DNA of 64,000 nt from Alnus glutinosa (Eukaryota; Streptophyta; Magnoliopsida; Fagales; Betulaceae): the NCBI RefSeq assembly GCF_958979055.1, contig NC_084892.1:24392001-24456000 (forward strand), read 5' to 3'. Below are positions 10,890-24,168 of this stretch, piece after piece; positions within the stretch are counted from its first letter, which is position 1, and each line of letters starts with the position of its first letter. Both the position numbers and the translations under genes were made by a program. Below the pieces are notes generated by a model, which had not been told where the DNA came from, made no database searches, and saw only the letters and a program-made list of their open reading frames with translations.

Positions 10890-11600
10890 GGTTCATATCA
10901 GGATAATGAATCACTTAGTCACAGTTGAAGACGATGACATATATAGCTACAATTGAAATCTATCACTTAGTTACAGTTACCTAATTATAGTTGAAGTCTA
11001 ATTGTATTATCTAATTCTCCTAACTATTTATAGGAGCTTGTTATATTGTAAAGTAATGTTTCTTGCACAACTTTCATATAATTTTTATACAACTATAACA
11101 ACTTTTTTTAAAAATCAACCGTTAAATATTTAGAACTCATATTTAGGAAAACAGATCAAATAATTGATCATATATATAAAATAAATATAAATAAATAAAT
11201 AAAGTTGTTATAGTTGTATAAAAGTTGTACAACAATCATTTATCTATATTGTAAAGATATAATCTTTTCTCACCCTAAGACACAACTCTTGATCACCTTA
11301 CTCATATGACAAGGTAGTCCCCTAGCTAGTTTTAGGGTTTTTTTTTCTAAAAAAAAAATTAAAAAAAAAAAAAGTAAAAGTAAAAGTTATCACGTGATCA
11401 AAGGTTATTAGAAATTGTATTTTTGGGTGACAATGTATCATATCTCATATTGTAAACATCAATAAAAGAAATAAGAGCAAATGTAGCCCTTTGGACTTTA
11501 TCTTGTACGTGAATGTAGGTTATAGATTGAACCATGTAATTCTTTGTGTCTATTTATTTATATTCTGCATTATATTCTCTTTCAATGAATATATATATAT
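10890..11600 (+). repeat. Relic Copia-type LTR, interrupted by a MITE
   Basis: Contains the run 'cacagttgaagacgatgac', 'tatttataggagcttgttat', then after the MITE 'taatcttttctcaccctaag', 'ccctttggactttatc' and 'ctttgtgtctatttatttat', ending near 'tattctctttcaatg'. The order is like the U3-R-U5 of plant Copia LTRs. A related, shorter copy lies in PP2C intron 3 (40210-40440). No internal region adjoins, so it is a solo LTR or fragment. Confidence 0.55.
11054..11244. mobile_element. 191-bp palindromic MITE inside the LTR relic
   Basis: Arms reading 'tatacaactataacaac' and 'gttgttatagttgtata' face each other. The flanks TATATTGTAAAG at 11042-11053 and 11245-11256 are direct repeats, longer than the usual 9 bp, perhaps by chance extension. 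Removing the element restores a continuous LTR sequence. Confidence 0.65.
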
Positions 11601-12235
11601 ATATATACTCATACCTCAACACGTAAACACAAATTGATATTCCTACTATAACCATAATAAGCAACATATATTTTCTTTTACATGTGAGAGGATTACTATG
11701 GAGCTCGCAAGCATGAACAGACGTTCGAGCAATATTTTAAGACTTACTCAAACATATAAACCTCATAAAAATCATCTCACAATTGGTAGCAATCCAACCA
11801 GATAGAATTGGTGGATTCAAATCATTTTCTTCAAGACAAATAAGGAGCTCTGAGTTTCAAGGATGATCTACCAAGCAAAAGGACACATATATTGGGGCCA
11901 TGTACTCATTGATTGCTCCACAAATACGAAAATTAGATTTACCACTGTTTAATCTGAGATCACAACAATACATGTAGAACACATGAAATCTGAGTACTCG
12001 TGGCTGTATGCATGGTGTAGGTTATATAAGTTGTAATGAGCACGTACGTTTTAAGTATCTAGCTACGTGGGATCTGGGTCCAGATTCTCTGATCTGACGA
12101 TGCAGTACTGCTCGCCAACTTTTGCTTGTACAACATAAACTTTGTTGGAGTACAAAGGTCGGTCATGTGTCCACTATGTTGTGTCGGTCGATAATGACTT
12201 GGTATGTCAGGACTATTGAACCAATATTTCTTATG

Positions 12236-12272
<37 letters not shown>

Positions 12273-12592
12273 TTCTCGATCTCACTTCTCTGGAATATCA
12301 ATGTGGTTGACACAACCAGATGATGATGATGATGCATATATATATTGTTTCTATGGCCATGGATTTGCATGACTCTAGAGTGTTTTGTAGTATATAATGT
12401 TTTTCTTTTCTTTGTAATTTTTTTTTCTTTTTTCTGAAAATTATGTTTATCTCCCTGATCTAATTATTACTTAATTTGCAATGCTCCTTCAATTTTTTAA
12501 TATTTGCAATATTTCCCTGCGACAAGCCACTTGGAGGCCAAAAAAGTCATGATGGCCCCTTCAAAATTTTTGGCTAAGTTTGGCAACCATTT

Positions 12593-12623
<31 letters not shown>

Positions 12624-13911
12624 CTCCCAAAAATATTTTATTTTTATTTTTATTTTTTATATCACATTAATCATTTTTTATTATTATTCAAATAAAAAAA
12701 ATACTACAAAATAAAATTTTTTCACTTTTCTATAAAACAATTTCTAACTTTTTTTATACTTTATATTACATTATTCACTTTTTTTACTATTCAAATAAGA
12801 AATAAAAATTCCACAAAACAATCATTTATCGTACTAAACTGTGTCATTATTCCTAATGACTTCTGGTTAAATGATAGTGTAAAACAAAGGGGTTATTTTT
12901 TTTTTTTTTTTTTTGCATAGGAGGCTCAGACGGTAGTCGATGGAGGACGTGATTGTGTTAGTGCAGGGTAGAAAATTAAAATACATTAACAAAATACCTA
13001 AGTGGCTGGGACAATCTATCCAACAGGTGCTCTAAAAGTCACATATTAGTTAAATATTGCTAATATGTGGTATTTTTCTTCTCCAACAAAATTAGGTTCA
13101 GAATAGCCAAAACACAATTTGTGCTACAAAAAATAGCTATTGTGGCACAATGTCTACTTTTTGTAAGTACAAACTTATTGATTGACACTTGGCAAATGTT
13201 TTACATGTCATTGATATTATGTATCGATACATGCATATTATACCGTAATAATGAGCCCTAGGAATTTAATTATATTCATATATGTAAATGATATTGGACT
13301 GAAATTTACATGACTTTAATGAAAAAGTAATTTTAAAATAAAAAGGAATTTTGAAAGAGAAAAACCTTTGAAAGAAAAATGTTTGGAAGGAAAAGCAACT
13401 TTTATGAAATGAAAAGACATATCCTAAAACAATGTTTTGACATGACCTAACGCGTTGAGTAGGTGTTAAACACTCAACAACCTAGTGATCAAGTGGAGGA
13501 ACACGTTTGATAAACCTAATATATATACGGTTACGTGGGGGTAATATGCATAACAAACCCAGAGATTAAGTAGTGGTGATATGCTTAACAATAATCCAAT
13601 GGTTAAGTAGAAATAATACACTTAACAAGTCAACAAATGAAATGAGTAAATTTGTATGTTCTATATATTTGCTTGTGAATATTATATGTACTTTAGCATG
13701 TTGTGAAATAACAATTGTTTTCCATTATCATTTTTTTTTTTTTAAGATGCCATTATCATATGTTAGTATCTGAATTTATCTACAATACTATAAGTATGGA
13801 ATTCTGGGAAAGAAAATGTCAAGGATATTTATAATTTAGAAGGGAAGATAAGAAATCAAATCTTTTATCAAACTTCATATATAGCAAACATCTACTTGTT
13901 TTATGTCCGCC
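11601..13911. other. AT-rich intergenic stretch with microsatellites
   Basis: (TA)n at about 12239-12270, (TC)n at 12594-12614 and poly(T) at 12897-12914. At 13440-13640 a phrase like 'ggttaagtagaaataatac' recurs two or three times with about 45-base spacing. No supported gene. Confidence 0.5.
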
Positions 13912-14500
13912 AAGGGTTTGTTTCGGGACGCAATTTTAAAACGTGGAGTTTAAAAGTAATAAATTTAAAACGTGTGATTGAAAACAATTTTTAAAAACGC
14001 ATTCTCAAATGATACATTTTCTGCATTTTAATTTTAAATCACAATTTTGGTATGCGAAATCTCAATAACACTCTAAGAATAAGTTCAATGGTCACGAACT
14101 CACGTCATACTGAGGGAAAGATAGGACATTTCCATACATACATGCTTAGGCGAATTTACCATTCTCTAGCTACTAAGGGTGAGTTTGGAATTGCGATTTC
14201 GTAAATAATAAGTGCGATTTTAAACTAAATTGCAGAACATAAATCGTCTGAGAATTGTGTTTTTTAAAAATTGCGATTTGAAAACGCAAAAAATCTACTT
14301 TTCAAATCGCAGTTTAGATGATACTTTTTTGAAAACGCAGGATTTTAAATATTAATTTGCTATTTTAAGGCTAAATTGCAATTTTGCCAAACGCTTAACT
14401 GCATTTTAAAAAATTACTTTTTCAAATCACATATTTTAAAATTGCTATTTTAAATCTCACTTTTTGAAATAAAAAACCCAAATTGGCCTTAAGTAAAGGC
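13912..14500. repeat. Two GGGTKWGTTTGG-type MITE copies
   Basis: One piece starts 'agggtttgtttcgggacgc' at about 13912. A fuller copy runs from 'aagggtgagtttgg' (about 14177) to 'cccaaattggccttaa' (about 14494), with AT-rich 'aaattgcgatt' words repeated in both orientations. The inverted ends fit a common plant non-autonomous family, probably hAT. Similar ends occur at 39658-39835 and 43517-43745. Confidence 0.5.
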
Positions 14501-15678
14501 AAATTAACTATTTAATTAATTAGTTAATTGACACATTATTACAATTGTCATTCAAATTATTTTGACCTAATCAACCAAGTGAGATTTTTGTAAGGATAAA
14601 TTACACCTTATTCCCTAAAATTATCACCTATTTCTTCTTTTCCGTAAAAACTCATGTAAGGCATGACGTTAGGATTATCTCTGTTTTTTTTTTTTTTTTT
14701 TTTGGTCCCAAGATCGATAAGGTTTTATTTTACAAAATATATTTTGTTTTCCTTTATTTATTTAAAAACATTTTTTGGGGTAGAAAATCCCTGATGTTTT
14801 CATTTTGCTTTAGGAAAAATTTTAAAAATTTCTAATTAACTATTAAAAATATTTTCTCTTGGGAATTGAAACAGTCAAGAATAGTCCAATTGGACCTTTT
14901 CAAACTAATACACTAATGCTAAGCTCTAAAACGTACACTCTAAGTTAATGGATCGGACCAAAAACATAAAAAGACCATCTTCTTAACTAAATTTGAGCTT
15001 GATTATCCCAAAATAACCCTTTTAAGCCCAAGACTCGATTAAAGTGGATCAAATACACCTTTTTTAAGCATCTTTTACACACTTTTCCATAATTTAATCA
15101 AATCATCAAAAATTTTGTTAAAACAATGCAACTTTTTTACTAGTTTAATCGATATATAATTACATAGTTAATTAACACAGGAAATAAATTTCGTATTTAA
15201 ATAAATCATTTTCATGGAAATTTTACCCTTGCAATATTTTGCATTGGCCTAATTCCCATGTTCTTGGTCCACTTTGAAAACTAGTTTCACAAGATTTCAT
15301 ATTTACTAGTACATCAGTTAAATTTTATTAAAAACTATCATGAAATTTTTATTCTTTTGAACAGATTTAGAATCGACTAGGGGAGTTTTAGTTATAAGCT
15401 AATTATCTTACAATTTATTAGCAATTTATCTTACAAACTTTTAGTTATAAGCTAATTAGATCTTAACAAAATAATTAAAGTTTATTACAAATCATGTTAT
15501 AAGAAATTGCCATGTCTACATGCAAACCGAATGCATCATGTGATAGATATAGGGCTTACTTATGATTTTTATACAACACATTATGATTTTATGGAAATGT
15601 GATGATATATTGCATGAAAATGGGATTATAGTTTTAGATATATCCCATTTCCTATCCTTTTAACCTGCATAATATATA
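14501..15678. other. Intergenic stretch, nothing supported
   Basis: AT-rich with poly(T) at 14683-14703. No gene or element boundary could be supported. Confidence 0.5.
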
Positions 15679-16650
15679 AGACATGACATGTGCTTGTGCC
15701 TTATCTTCGATTATTGATATGACATGTCATCGGTTGACTTTGTTCTCGATGTTAATTAATGATGAAGTTTTTCATAGGTAATTTAGCTTTCTCTGTAACA
15801 CTTGGGTCCTATATTGGGAAGAGATGAATAGCTTACATTGAGTGAGTGATCTATAAAAATACTCATGAATGTTAAGTTCCACATTTCTTACTAAAAGAAG
15901 TCTTTCATTATAGATTATTGATGAAGACATGGCATGTGCTTGTGCCTTATCTTCGATTATTGATATGACATGTCGTCGGTTGACTTTGTTCTCGATGTTA
16001 ATTATTGATGAAGTTTTCCATAGGTAATTTAGCTTTCTTTGTAAGTTTGTAACAGTTGGGTCCTATATTGGGAAGAGATGAATAGCTCACATTGAGTCAG
16101 TGATCTATAAAGATACTCATGAATGTTAAGTTCTACATTTCTTAATAAAAGAAGTCTTCCATTATAGATTATTGATGAGGACATGGCATGTGCTTGTGCC
16201 TTATCTTCGATTATTGATATGACATGTCATTGGTTGACTTTGTTCTCGATGTTAATTATTGATGAAGTTTTCCATAGGTAATTTAGCTTTCTTTGTAAGT
16301 TTGTAACACTTGGGTCCTATATTAGGAATAGATGAATAGCTCATATTGAGTAAGTGATCTATAAAAATACTCATGAGTGCGAAGTTCTATATTTTTTAGT
16401 AAAAGAAGTTTTCCATTATAGATTAATGATGAAGACATGGCATGTGCTTGTGCCTTATCTTCGATTATTAATATGACATGTCATCGGTTGACTTTGTTCT
16501 CGATGTTAATTATGGATGAAGTTTTTCATAGGTAATTTAGCTTTCTCTGTAACACTTGGGTCCCATGTTGAGAAAAGATGAATAACTTACATTGAGTGAG
16601 TGATCTATAAAGATACTCATAGGTGTTAAGTTTCACATTTCTTAGTTTTT
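15679..16650. repeat. Tandem array, four ~250-bp units
   Basis: The marker TGCTTGTGCCTTATCTTCGA begins at 15691, 15937, 16191 and 16444, giving periods of 246, 254 and 253 bases. Each unit also holds 'ggttgactttgttctcgatg', 'catcggt'-like, 'ttgggtcctatattggga' and 'gtgatctataaa' in the same order. Units 2 and 3 share an 8-base difference ('agtttgta') after 'tttctttgta' relative to units 1 and 4. Units look about 90% alike. No reading frame is conserved, so it is not a protein-coding repeat. Confidence 0.9.
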
Positions 16651-18314
16651 AAGTGAAACTCTGTTTTATAAGGGATTTTAGGAAGTTTCAAATTAACTAG
16701 TCATTTTGGGATGATAGCTCATATCTGGGTAGGCTAGTGCTTCTTCCTGGGTCGTTATATTCTTCATTGTGGGTCTTTAATTAGTGTGCTTCACCTTGAG
16801 AGTCGCCTTTTTTCCGTTCAACATAAATTTCATACTCACTTTTGAAAAGTTCTAATAAACATATTTCAAAGTTTGCAACCACTTAATACTCAAAACCATC
16901 TCATAATTTTTTAAGAGTAATAAAAAGAGGTTGATCCTTTTTTCTTGATCATGCACAGTTAACTTCACTTTAAGGCACATACTTTGGCACTGTAGGACCC
17001 TCACATCTGCAATTTTTACTTCAAATAGTGTACAAGATTTTACGAGGAGTGAAAGTTGTATGGTGATATCTATATCTATTGAATCAGGCCTTTGATTATC
17101 TTATCTGAAAACTTATTAGTGTTTACTAATGGAAGATAAAGCCTTTTATGACATTCGAAATTGTATCTTGCAATGCATGTTTCTGGGAGTCATTCACGTG
17201 AGCAAAGCAACACTGTTGCACCCAACAATATTCCATCCCTCGACGTAATGCTCCCGCGACTCTAACCCCATGACCCTGACTCTGATCTCATATGTTGGAT
17301 AAAACCTTTGGCCATCTCATCTGAAAACCAATTAGTGTTCAGTGATGAAAGTCAAAACCTTTTATAGCATTCGAAATCGCATTCTACAAGGCATATTTTA
17401 AGAGCCGTCCATATAACAAGAGCGGCACTGTTGCATCCAAGACAATATTTGCTTCCAGACTTGTAAAAATGTATACTTTTACGTTATAAGCATTATTAGT
17501 GATTCATGCAGAAGTATTAATCTTAGGTAGATAACATGGTAATAACCTTTCGCCAGTTATAAAATAGACAATAAAAAATTACCAAGCTTAACTCTTACAA
17601 ACTCATAGTTGGCATAAGATTTGATTCCAAGACTTTTATATGCAACTCCCGAATGTTCTGACTAAGTCACAATGATGTGATAACAACAAGATACATATGC
17701 ATGCACCACCAGCATTCCTTAAAAGGTGTTGTTAGGAGTATTAGGGTTTTGATTACAAGTATTTTACAAACTTACGTGACAGTCTACATAACACTTATAC
17801 CAGTCACGAAAATGTGAACTGTCATGTGACAATCAACATAACATGCATTTACCATGTTAACAAACTAATGAGTTAGTCCACATAACATTTACTATGTCAA
17901 CTACTAAAATATAAATTGTCATGTGACAACCCGTTTGCGTGAGAGCTCATTTCTTAAGTAGTTTTATGATTTGTTATGTCTTTGGTTCCCAACTAGATTC
18001 CAACACAGAGAGATGGAGGGCAAACTTGTCATTTTTTAGAAATGAGCAAAATTTTAGTTGTTTAATTTTATTTTTTTGGTGAAATGTGACATATTTTGGT
18101 GGGAGAAAAAAGAAAAAAGAGGTCATTTGTGGATTTGTGAGGTGATTTATGATATGGACATCAAAAGTTTAGGCTATAGGTTGGGCCGGTAGTGGGTCAA
18201 TGTAAAGCCATCCTAGCTCAACTATTATATTATACACTTGCAAATTGAACCCCCTATACAACCCGAACCGAACAAAAGCCCAAACTCTTTAGCTGAATGA
18301 TCCAATGAGATTAT
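16651..18314. other. Intergenic DNA with a ~215-bp direct duplication
   Basis: Two related stretches, about 17085-17245 and 17300-17460, share 'atctgaaaac', 'ttagtgtt', 'ccttttat', 'gcattcgaaat' and 'cactgttgca' in order, at an offset of about 215 bases. At 17760-17940 shorter words ('gtcatgtgacaa', 'cataacattta') also repeat. No gene seen. Confidence 0.55.
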
Positions 18315-18328
18315 AAGTGGCCAAATAA

Positions 18329-18762
18329 TTTTCGGCGATTGTCTGTTGCAGGGGTGGTGGCCGGGAATGGTGCGTGTTCAACACGCCCCAGCATCGGCGA
18401 AGATCTGCTACTTTCGGACGCCGGCTTGCTTTGAAGTTTCTTCTATGTATTTGTTTCGTTGTATGCTCCCTGTATTGTTTTTTATATTTCTAAAGTCTGT
18501 CTATGAGTTTTCAAATATTACTGGTCTATTTTAGGGTTTGTTTAGCTCAGATCTGTCCTCTACTTTTTAGGGTCGGTGCTTAACTGTCAGAGAATGGCTC
18601 AAATGCCTGATCTTGTAATATTTGTTTATTTGTAGGCAACACTTAAGTCAGATTTTTCTGGCTTAGTAGGTAGCGTGCGTTTGTACTTCTACTCACTGTG
18701 ATGTGCCATCGGGCTTGTTGGTATTAATGCAAGGAGCTTTGAGTTTATTATTCAAAAAAAAA
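18329..18762 (+). mobile_element. 5'-truncated LINE copy with poly(A) tail
   Basis: The unit ends in an A-run (18754-18762). It is flanked by AAGTGGCCAAATAA (18315-18328) and AAGTGGCCGAATAA (18763-18776), a 14-bp target duplication with one mismatch. The sequence before the tail ('gccatcgggcttgttgg', 'atgcaaggagctttgag') reads like the 3' UTR of plant L1-type LINEs. Only about 430 bases remain, so no ORF2 is present. Confidence 0.75.
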
Positions 18763-19019
18763 AAGTGGCCGAATAAAATTGTCAATTTTATTGGATAAGG
18801 CAACGCATTCATTTAAATTAGAATTTAGCAACGAGATTTTTTTAATATCTTAATTATTATTTTTTAAAATTAAGTGACTAAAATTTTGTTATTTATTAAA
18901 ATCAAACTGAAATAGCTTATTCAAAAAAGAGTTAAAGAGATAAACACTTCATTTTTTTTTACCTAAAATGTTTTAGAAGTTATTACATTTAGAAGCTACT
19001 AAAAGATCAGGGAAAAATG

Positions 19020-19490
19020 TTTTATTGGGGTACCTACCATACGGACTTTTATCAAATTGCTTCATAAGATTCAAAAGTTATCGATTCACTACTTAAAGTT
19101 AAAATTGTTATCAAATGGATCATTACGTTCATCTTATGTCACTACTATATTCTATCGAGTGGGTGGCTGAACCATAACTGGAAACTTGGAGTGGTTTGGT
19201 CACTCCTTTGCCCAATCTGGCCGATGGTTTAACCACTCCAAAAATTTAGTTATTTTATTTTATTAAAAAAATTATATTTATATTTATAATTTTAAACTTT
19301 TTCCTTTTTGTTATTATATTTTTATTAAACGAGACACATGTCATATTTTTATTGGTTATATATAGCGTGTTAGCATCGTTAAAAATTTAATAGAAGGTGA
19401 AGAGAAAGATTTATTAGATAACTGTTTTAATGGTAAGGAGTAAATTGATAACTTTTTTCAACCTTAAAGAGTAATTTGAAAATTCCCTTG
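19020..19490. mobile_element. Degenerate foldback element with GGTGGCTGAACC core
   Basis: Left arm (about 19040-19125) and right arm (about 19400-19480) are imperfect inverted copies containing 'caaaagttatcgattcact' and 'taaattgataactttttt'. The core at 19155-19240 is richer in G/C and holds 'gggtggctgaaccata' and 'ggtttaaccactcc'. Same style as 19642-20389 and 37371-38456. No target duplication resolved. Confidence 0.5.
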
Positions 19491-19641
19491 CTAGCAGTCC
19501 AATTTATGGTGCAAATGGAAACACTCTAACTATCATCTAAATTTGGATTAAGTCTATATTTTATAAGATAATTTTATGATAGAGATTTTAATTTTTTAAC
19601 AATTATTTTTAATTAATAAAAGTTATATGTAATAAAATTAA

Positions 19642-20389
19642 GGGTTAAATACTCTTATGGTCCCTGAGTTTTTATAACTCTATTTTTTAATCCCTGAGTT
19701 TCAATTTGCATCACAGATGATACCTCAATTTTAAGAAAAAACCGAATTGGTACATCGATTAAGTTTTCCGTCTAAAAACTAACGGTTCACCACGTGTCTG
19801 AGGTTGACACGTGGCACTATATAAAAAAATTAAAAAATAATAAAATTAAAAAAAAAAAAAAAAATCCCTTGGCCGGTAACCACCTACAATGGCTAAACCC
19901 TCCAAATTTTGTTTTTTTCATTTTGCCTTTGGGGTGGCTGAACCACCACCATAGGCCATTGGGGTGGTTCGGCCACCGCCAGACCAGCTGATCTGGGGGT
20001 GGCCGAACCACCCCCGTGGCCCTTAGGGGTGGTTCGGCCACCCCAAGGGCAAAACCGATCTTGCTATTTTTTTTTTTTTTTCTTTTCTGTCCAAGGGGTG
20101 GCCAAACCACCCCAGACCGCCCAACAACCCCATTGGCCATAATGGGGGTGGCCGGCCACCCCCATGGTGGCCCCCTTTTATTTTTAAAATTTTTAATTAT
20201 TTTTTAAAGATTTTTATTTTTTATTTTTTTATGTAGTGCCACATGTCAACTGTTTTTGGACGGAAAACTTAACCGAGGTACTAATTCGGTCTTTTCCTAA
20301 AATTGATATACCATCTGTGATGCAATTTAAAACTCAGAGATTAAAAAATAAAATTGTAAAAACTCAGGGACTAAAAATGTGTTTAACCC
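19642..20389. mobile_element. Mutator-like foldback element, 748 bp
   Basis: Begins GGGTTAAATACTCTTATGG and ends as the inverted copy. The arms are about 180 bases with good pairing, including 'ggacggaaaacttaaccg' in the right arm against 'cgattaagttttccgtc' in the left. Nine-base direct flanks TAAAATTAA lie at 19633-19641 and 20390-20398. The core, 19865-20180, is GC-rich and made of alternating GGTGGCCGAACCACC-type palindromes. No transposase. The element at 55003-55396 has the same GGGTTAAATAC ends. Confidence 0.8.
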
Positions 20390-20469
20390 TAAAATTAAAA
20401 ATAATATTCTAAAAAAGTGAAAGTAATTAAAAAGAAAAAAAATCATTATCTATAGTCTCATATTGTAGC

Positions 20470-20566
20470 AAAGAAAAAGGAAAAATGCTACACTCACATC
20501 AAACTTCCCACACCCTGATGTGGAATTTCCACATCAGAGTTTTTTTTTTTCATTTTTTTTTTAATG

Positions 20567-20614
<48 letters not shown>

Positions 20615-21115
20615 CTTCTTCTTCTTCTCTCTTCCGGTCGGCAAATGAAAACAGAGACGGAGACGGAGAGTGCCGGCTGGCTGGACGGGATCTGACCCTT
20701 TCTCAGCTGGATCCCGACCAACCGTTCCCCGACCAGAACTGTCGGAGATCCGGCCCTTTCTCGGCCAAAACGGTCGAATCTCGGTTAACAGGTCATTCCC
20801 TGGCCAGAACGGCCAGGGATCCGTCCCTTTCCCGGCCAAATAATGGCTTGCCCTTAGCTTTGAATGTTCAAACGGGCCGTGTCGGGTCGTGCTGGCCCGA
20901 CACGATCCATTATGCAAAACGAGTTTCACAGGTCGTGTCGGGTGACTTGTGAAATTGCCGTGTAGTATCGTGTCTGGAGTTCTGACCCGTAAACATAAAC
21001 CGATCATATTTGGATCTAACTTAAATGAATTGCGAGACTTAACGAATAGAATTGGGTATCATTTTGCCAATCCTAGTGAAGAGTTAGTGTGAGTGTACGT
21101 AGCAGCTCTCATGAA
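20470..21115. repeat. Composite transposon-like segment upstream of actin
   Basis: The left end 'aaaaatgctacactcacatc' and the right region 'gtgagtgtacgtagcagctc' are loosely inverted. The left end matches the MITE at 35089-35236. Inside are a (CT)n run at 20569-20609 and a GC-rich block, 20640-20840, in which 'ccggcc...aacgg' words recur. A segment at about 20870-21077 follows, with 'cgtgtcgggtcgtgctgg', like the dispersed repeat at 4426. The two long opposing ORFs here are products of low-complexity GC-rich repeats. Target duplication uncertain. Confidence 0.4.
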
Positions 21116-21369
21116 AAAGATCATGGCCGATAAACAAACCAAAATCACACCACGGCGTGAGAGGACCCATCAGTAATAAAGTATAATACCCAGGGGCAAA
21201 TTGGGTCACCTGAGAGCTGGAAGAAACCCCACAATAGAATTGGTCCAATTGGAAAGTGAAAGGACAGCTGGAACCACCAGTGCCCCCAGATCAGCGTGAC
21301 ACGTCGCGTGGGCCGTAGATCTAGTACTTAAAGGGACAACAATTAGAAGGAGACCGAATTTAGGGGTGC

Positions 21370-22719
21370 ATCTAAGGCGCATTTCATTTCATTTCTCTTT
21401 CGCTTTGGTTTTCGCGTTTGTCCGTTTTGTGGGGCTTTTACCATTTTGAACGAAAATCTCAGGCCGAGAGGGCGGGCAGCTGAGACCACCTCGAAGAACG
21501 CGAAATCTAGGGTTTTCAACAGGTGAGTTTTTCGTAAGATTTGGCTCGATTATGTTCACAATGTGATCGTTTGGAATATTGTATTGCTATGAATATGGGC
21601 ATTTTCTTCGGTTTGATGTAATGTTGCCGTCGTGCTGACGATTTTGAAGGTTATGGTTTGGCTTTGGTGTTTCCGATCTTGTTTTCGATGCCTTTTGGGG
21701 TTTACATTTTAATCTCCATGGATCTGACGAGAATGCTTTTGCTTTAAAATTGTTTGTTTTCTTTAAAGAGTTTGTTGGGGTTTGATCATTAACTGTGCTT
21801 CTTGATCTGTTGCTCCTTGGCTAATCATATTCCTGTGAACATTTGGCGGATATCTCGTTGTTAGTGTTGTGCCATTTTGTGATTTCCTATTTCTTTACGT
21901 GTTATCACTGTGAAAAAAGTTGATTTTTTTGAAGTTTGTGATTGATGAGATTCAAATATATAGCGCATTTTGTTAGATTGGGAGTACAATTTTCTTTGGT
22001 GTCCGGTGTTTGTTTTTACAGTCAATCTCAGTCGTTCTTTCTGGACGCTAAGTCATGAATATTTTGTTTCCTTTATGAACTTTTATGCAGTTCGGCACAG
22101 CATTGGATTTGATCTATAATAATGTTGTTCCCATTTCCCTTTAGTGTTCTGGTAATATCAGCTGTATGTGCGTCAACAAGCGTCTATTTCTACAGTAGCA
22201 CGCTATCAATCTTACTTTGTATGCCACATGATGATGCAAATCAATTTTTGCCCCTATAAAATATTACCATTTTTTGAGACCATTGCTTCGGGGTATGGGA
22301 TGAGGAATTATGCATACAGTGTTAGAAAATAGTGTCAGATCATTCTCTATTTTGTCAAATGAGTGAATGACCGTTCAAGTTATGTTCTAATCTTGTTTTG
22401 AATGGCTGTGAAGATTTTGTGTTAGTATAGAGTTCCGCATCATATTCTTGTTACTTAGATATTGTCTTCTATTCTTGCTGTCTGATTTTAACTAACTTGA
22501 TTTTTCCATCTCATGCATATGCTCTTAAATTGCATCTTACCTATTATTTGCCAACTAAGATAAATTCGCTCTGCTCATGTGTCACAAGATGTTATGATAC
22601 AGTCTAGTTAAGATGAGTGGGTCCATGTGATAGATATATGATATTGGAGGATAAGTATGGGCTGAGGTTCCTTTGATTCTTCTGTTGTGACACTGTTAAT
22701 TCTGAGCAGGCAATAGAAG
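21370..22719 (+). promoter_or_regulatory. Actin 5' leader with 1.19-kb leader intron
   Basis: A CT-rich leader exon ends at 21522 (CAACAG before GTGAGTTTTT). The intron runs from 21523 to 22709 (TGAGCAG). Ten bases of leader then precede the ATG at 22720. A long first intron in the 5' UTR is the standard arrangement of plant actin genes and usually enhances expression. Transcription probably starts near 21330-21400. A TATA box is not clear ('gtacttaaaggg' at 21325 is a weak candidate). Confidence 0.75.

Positions 22720-24168
<1,449 letters not shown>

Noticed and set aside
15679-16650. CRISPR-like array
   Set aside because: The whole 250-bp unit repeats with no unique spacers, and the DNA is plant nuclear.
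20485-21007. Opposing ORFs of 155 and 148 codons upstream of actin
   Set aside because: They begin in a (CT)n/(GA)n run and continue through short GC-rich repeats; no recognisable domain.
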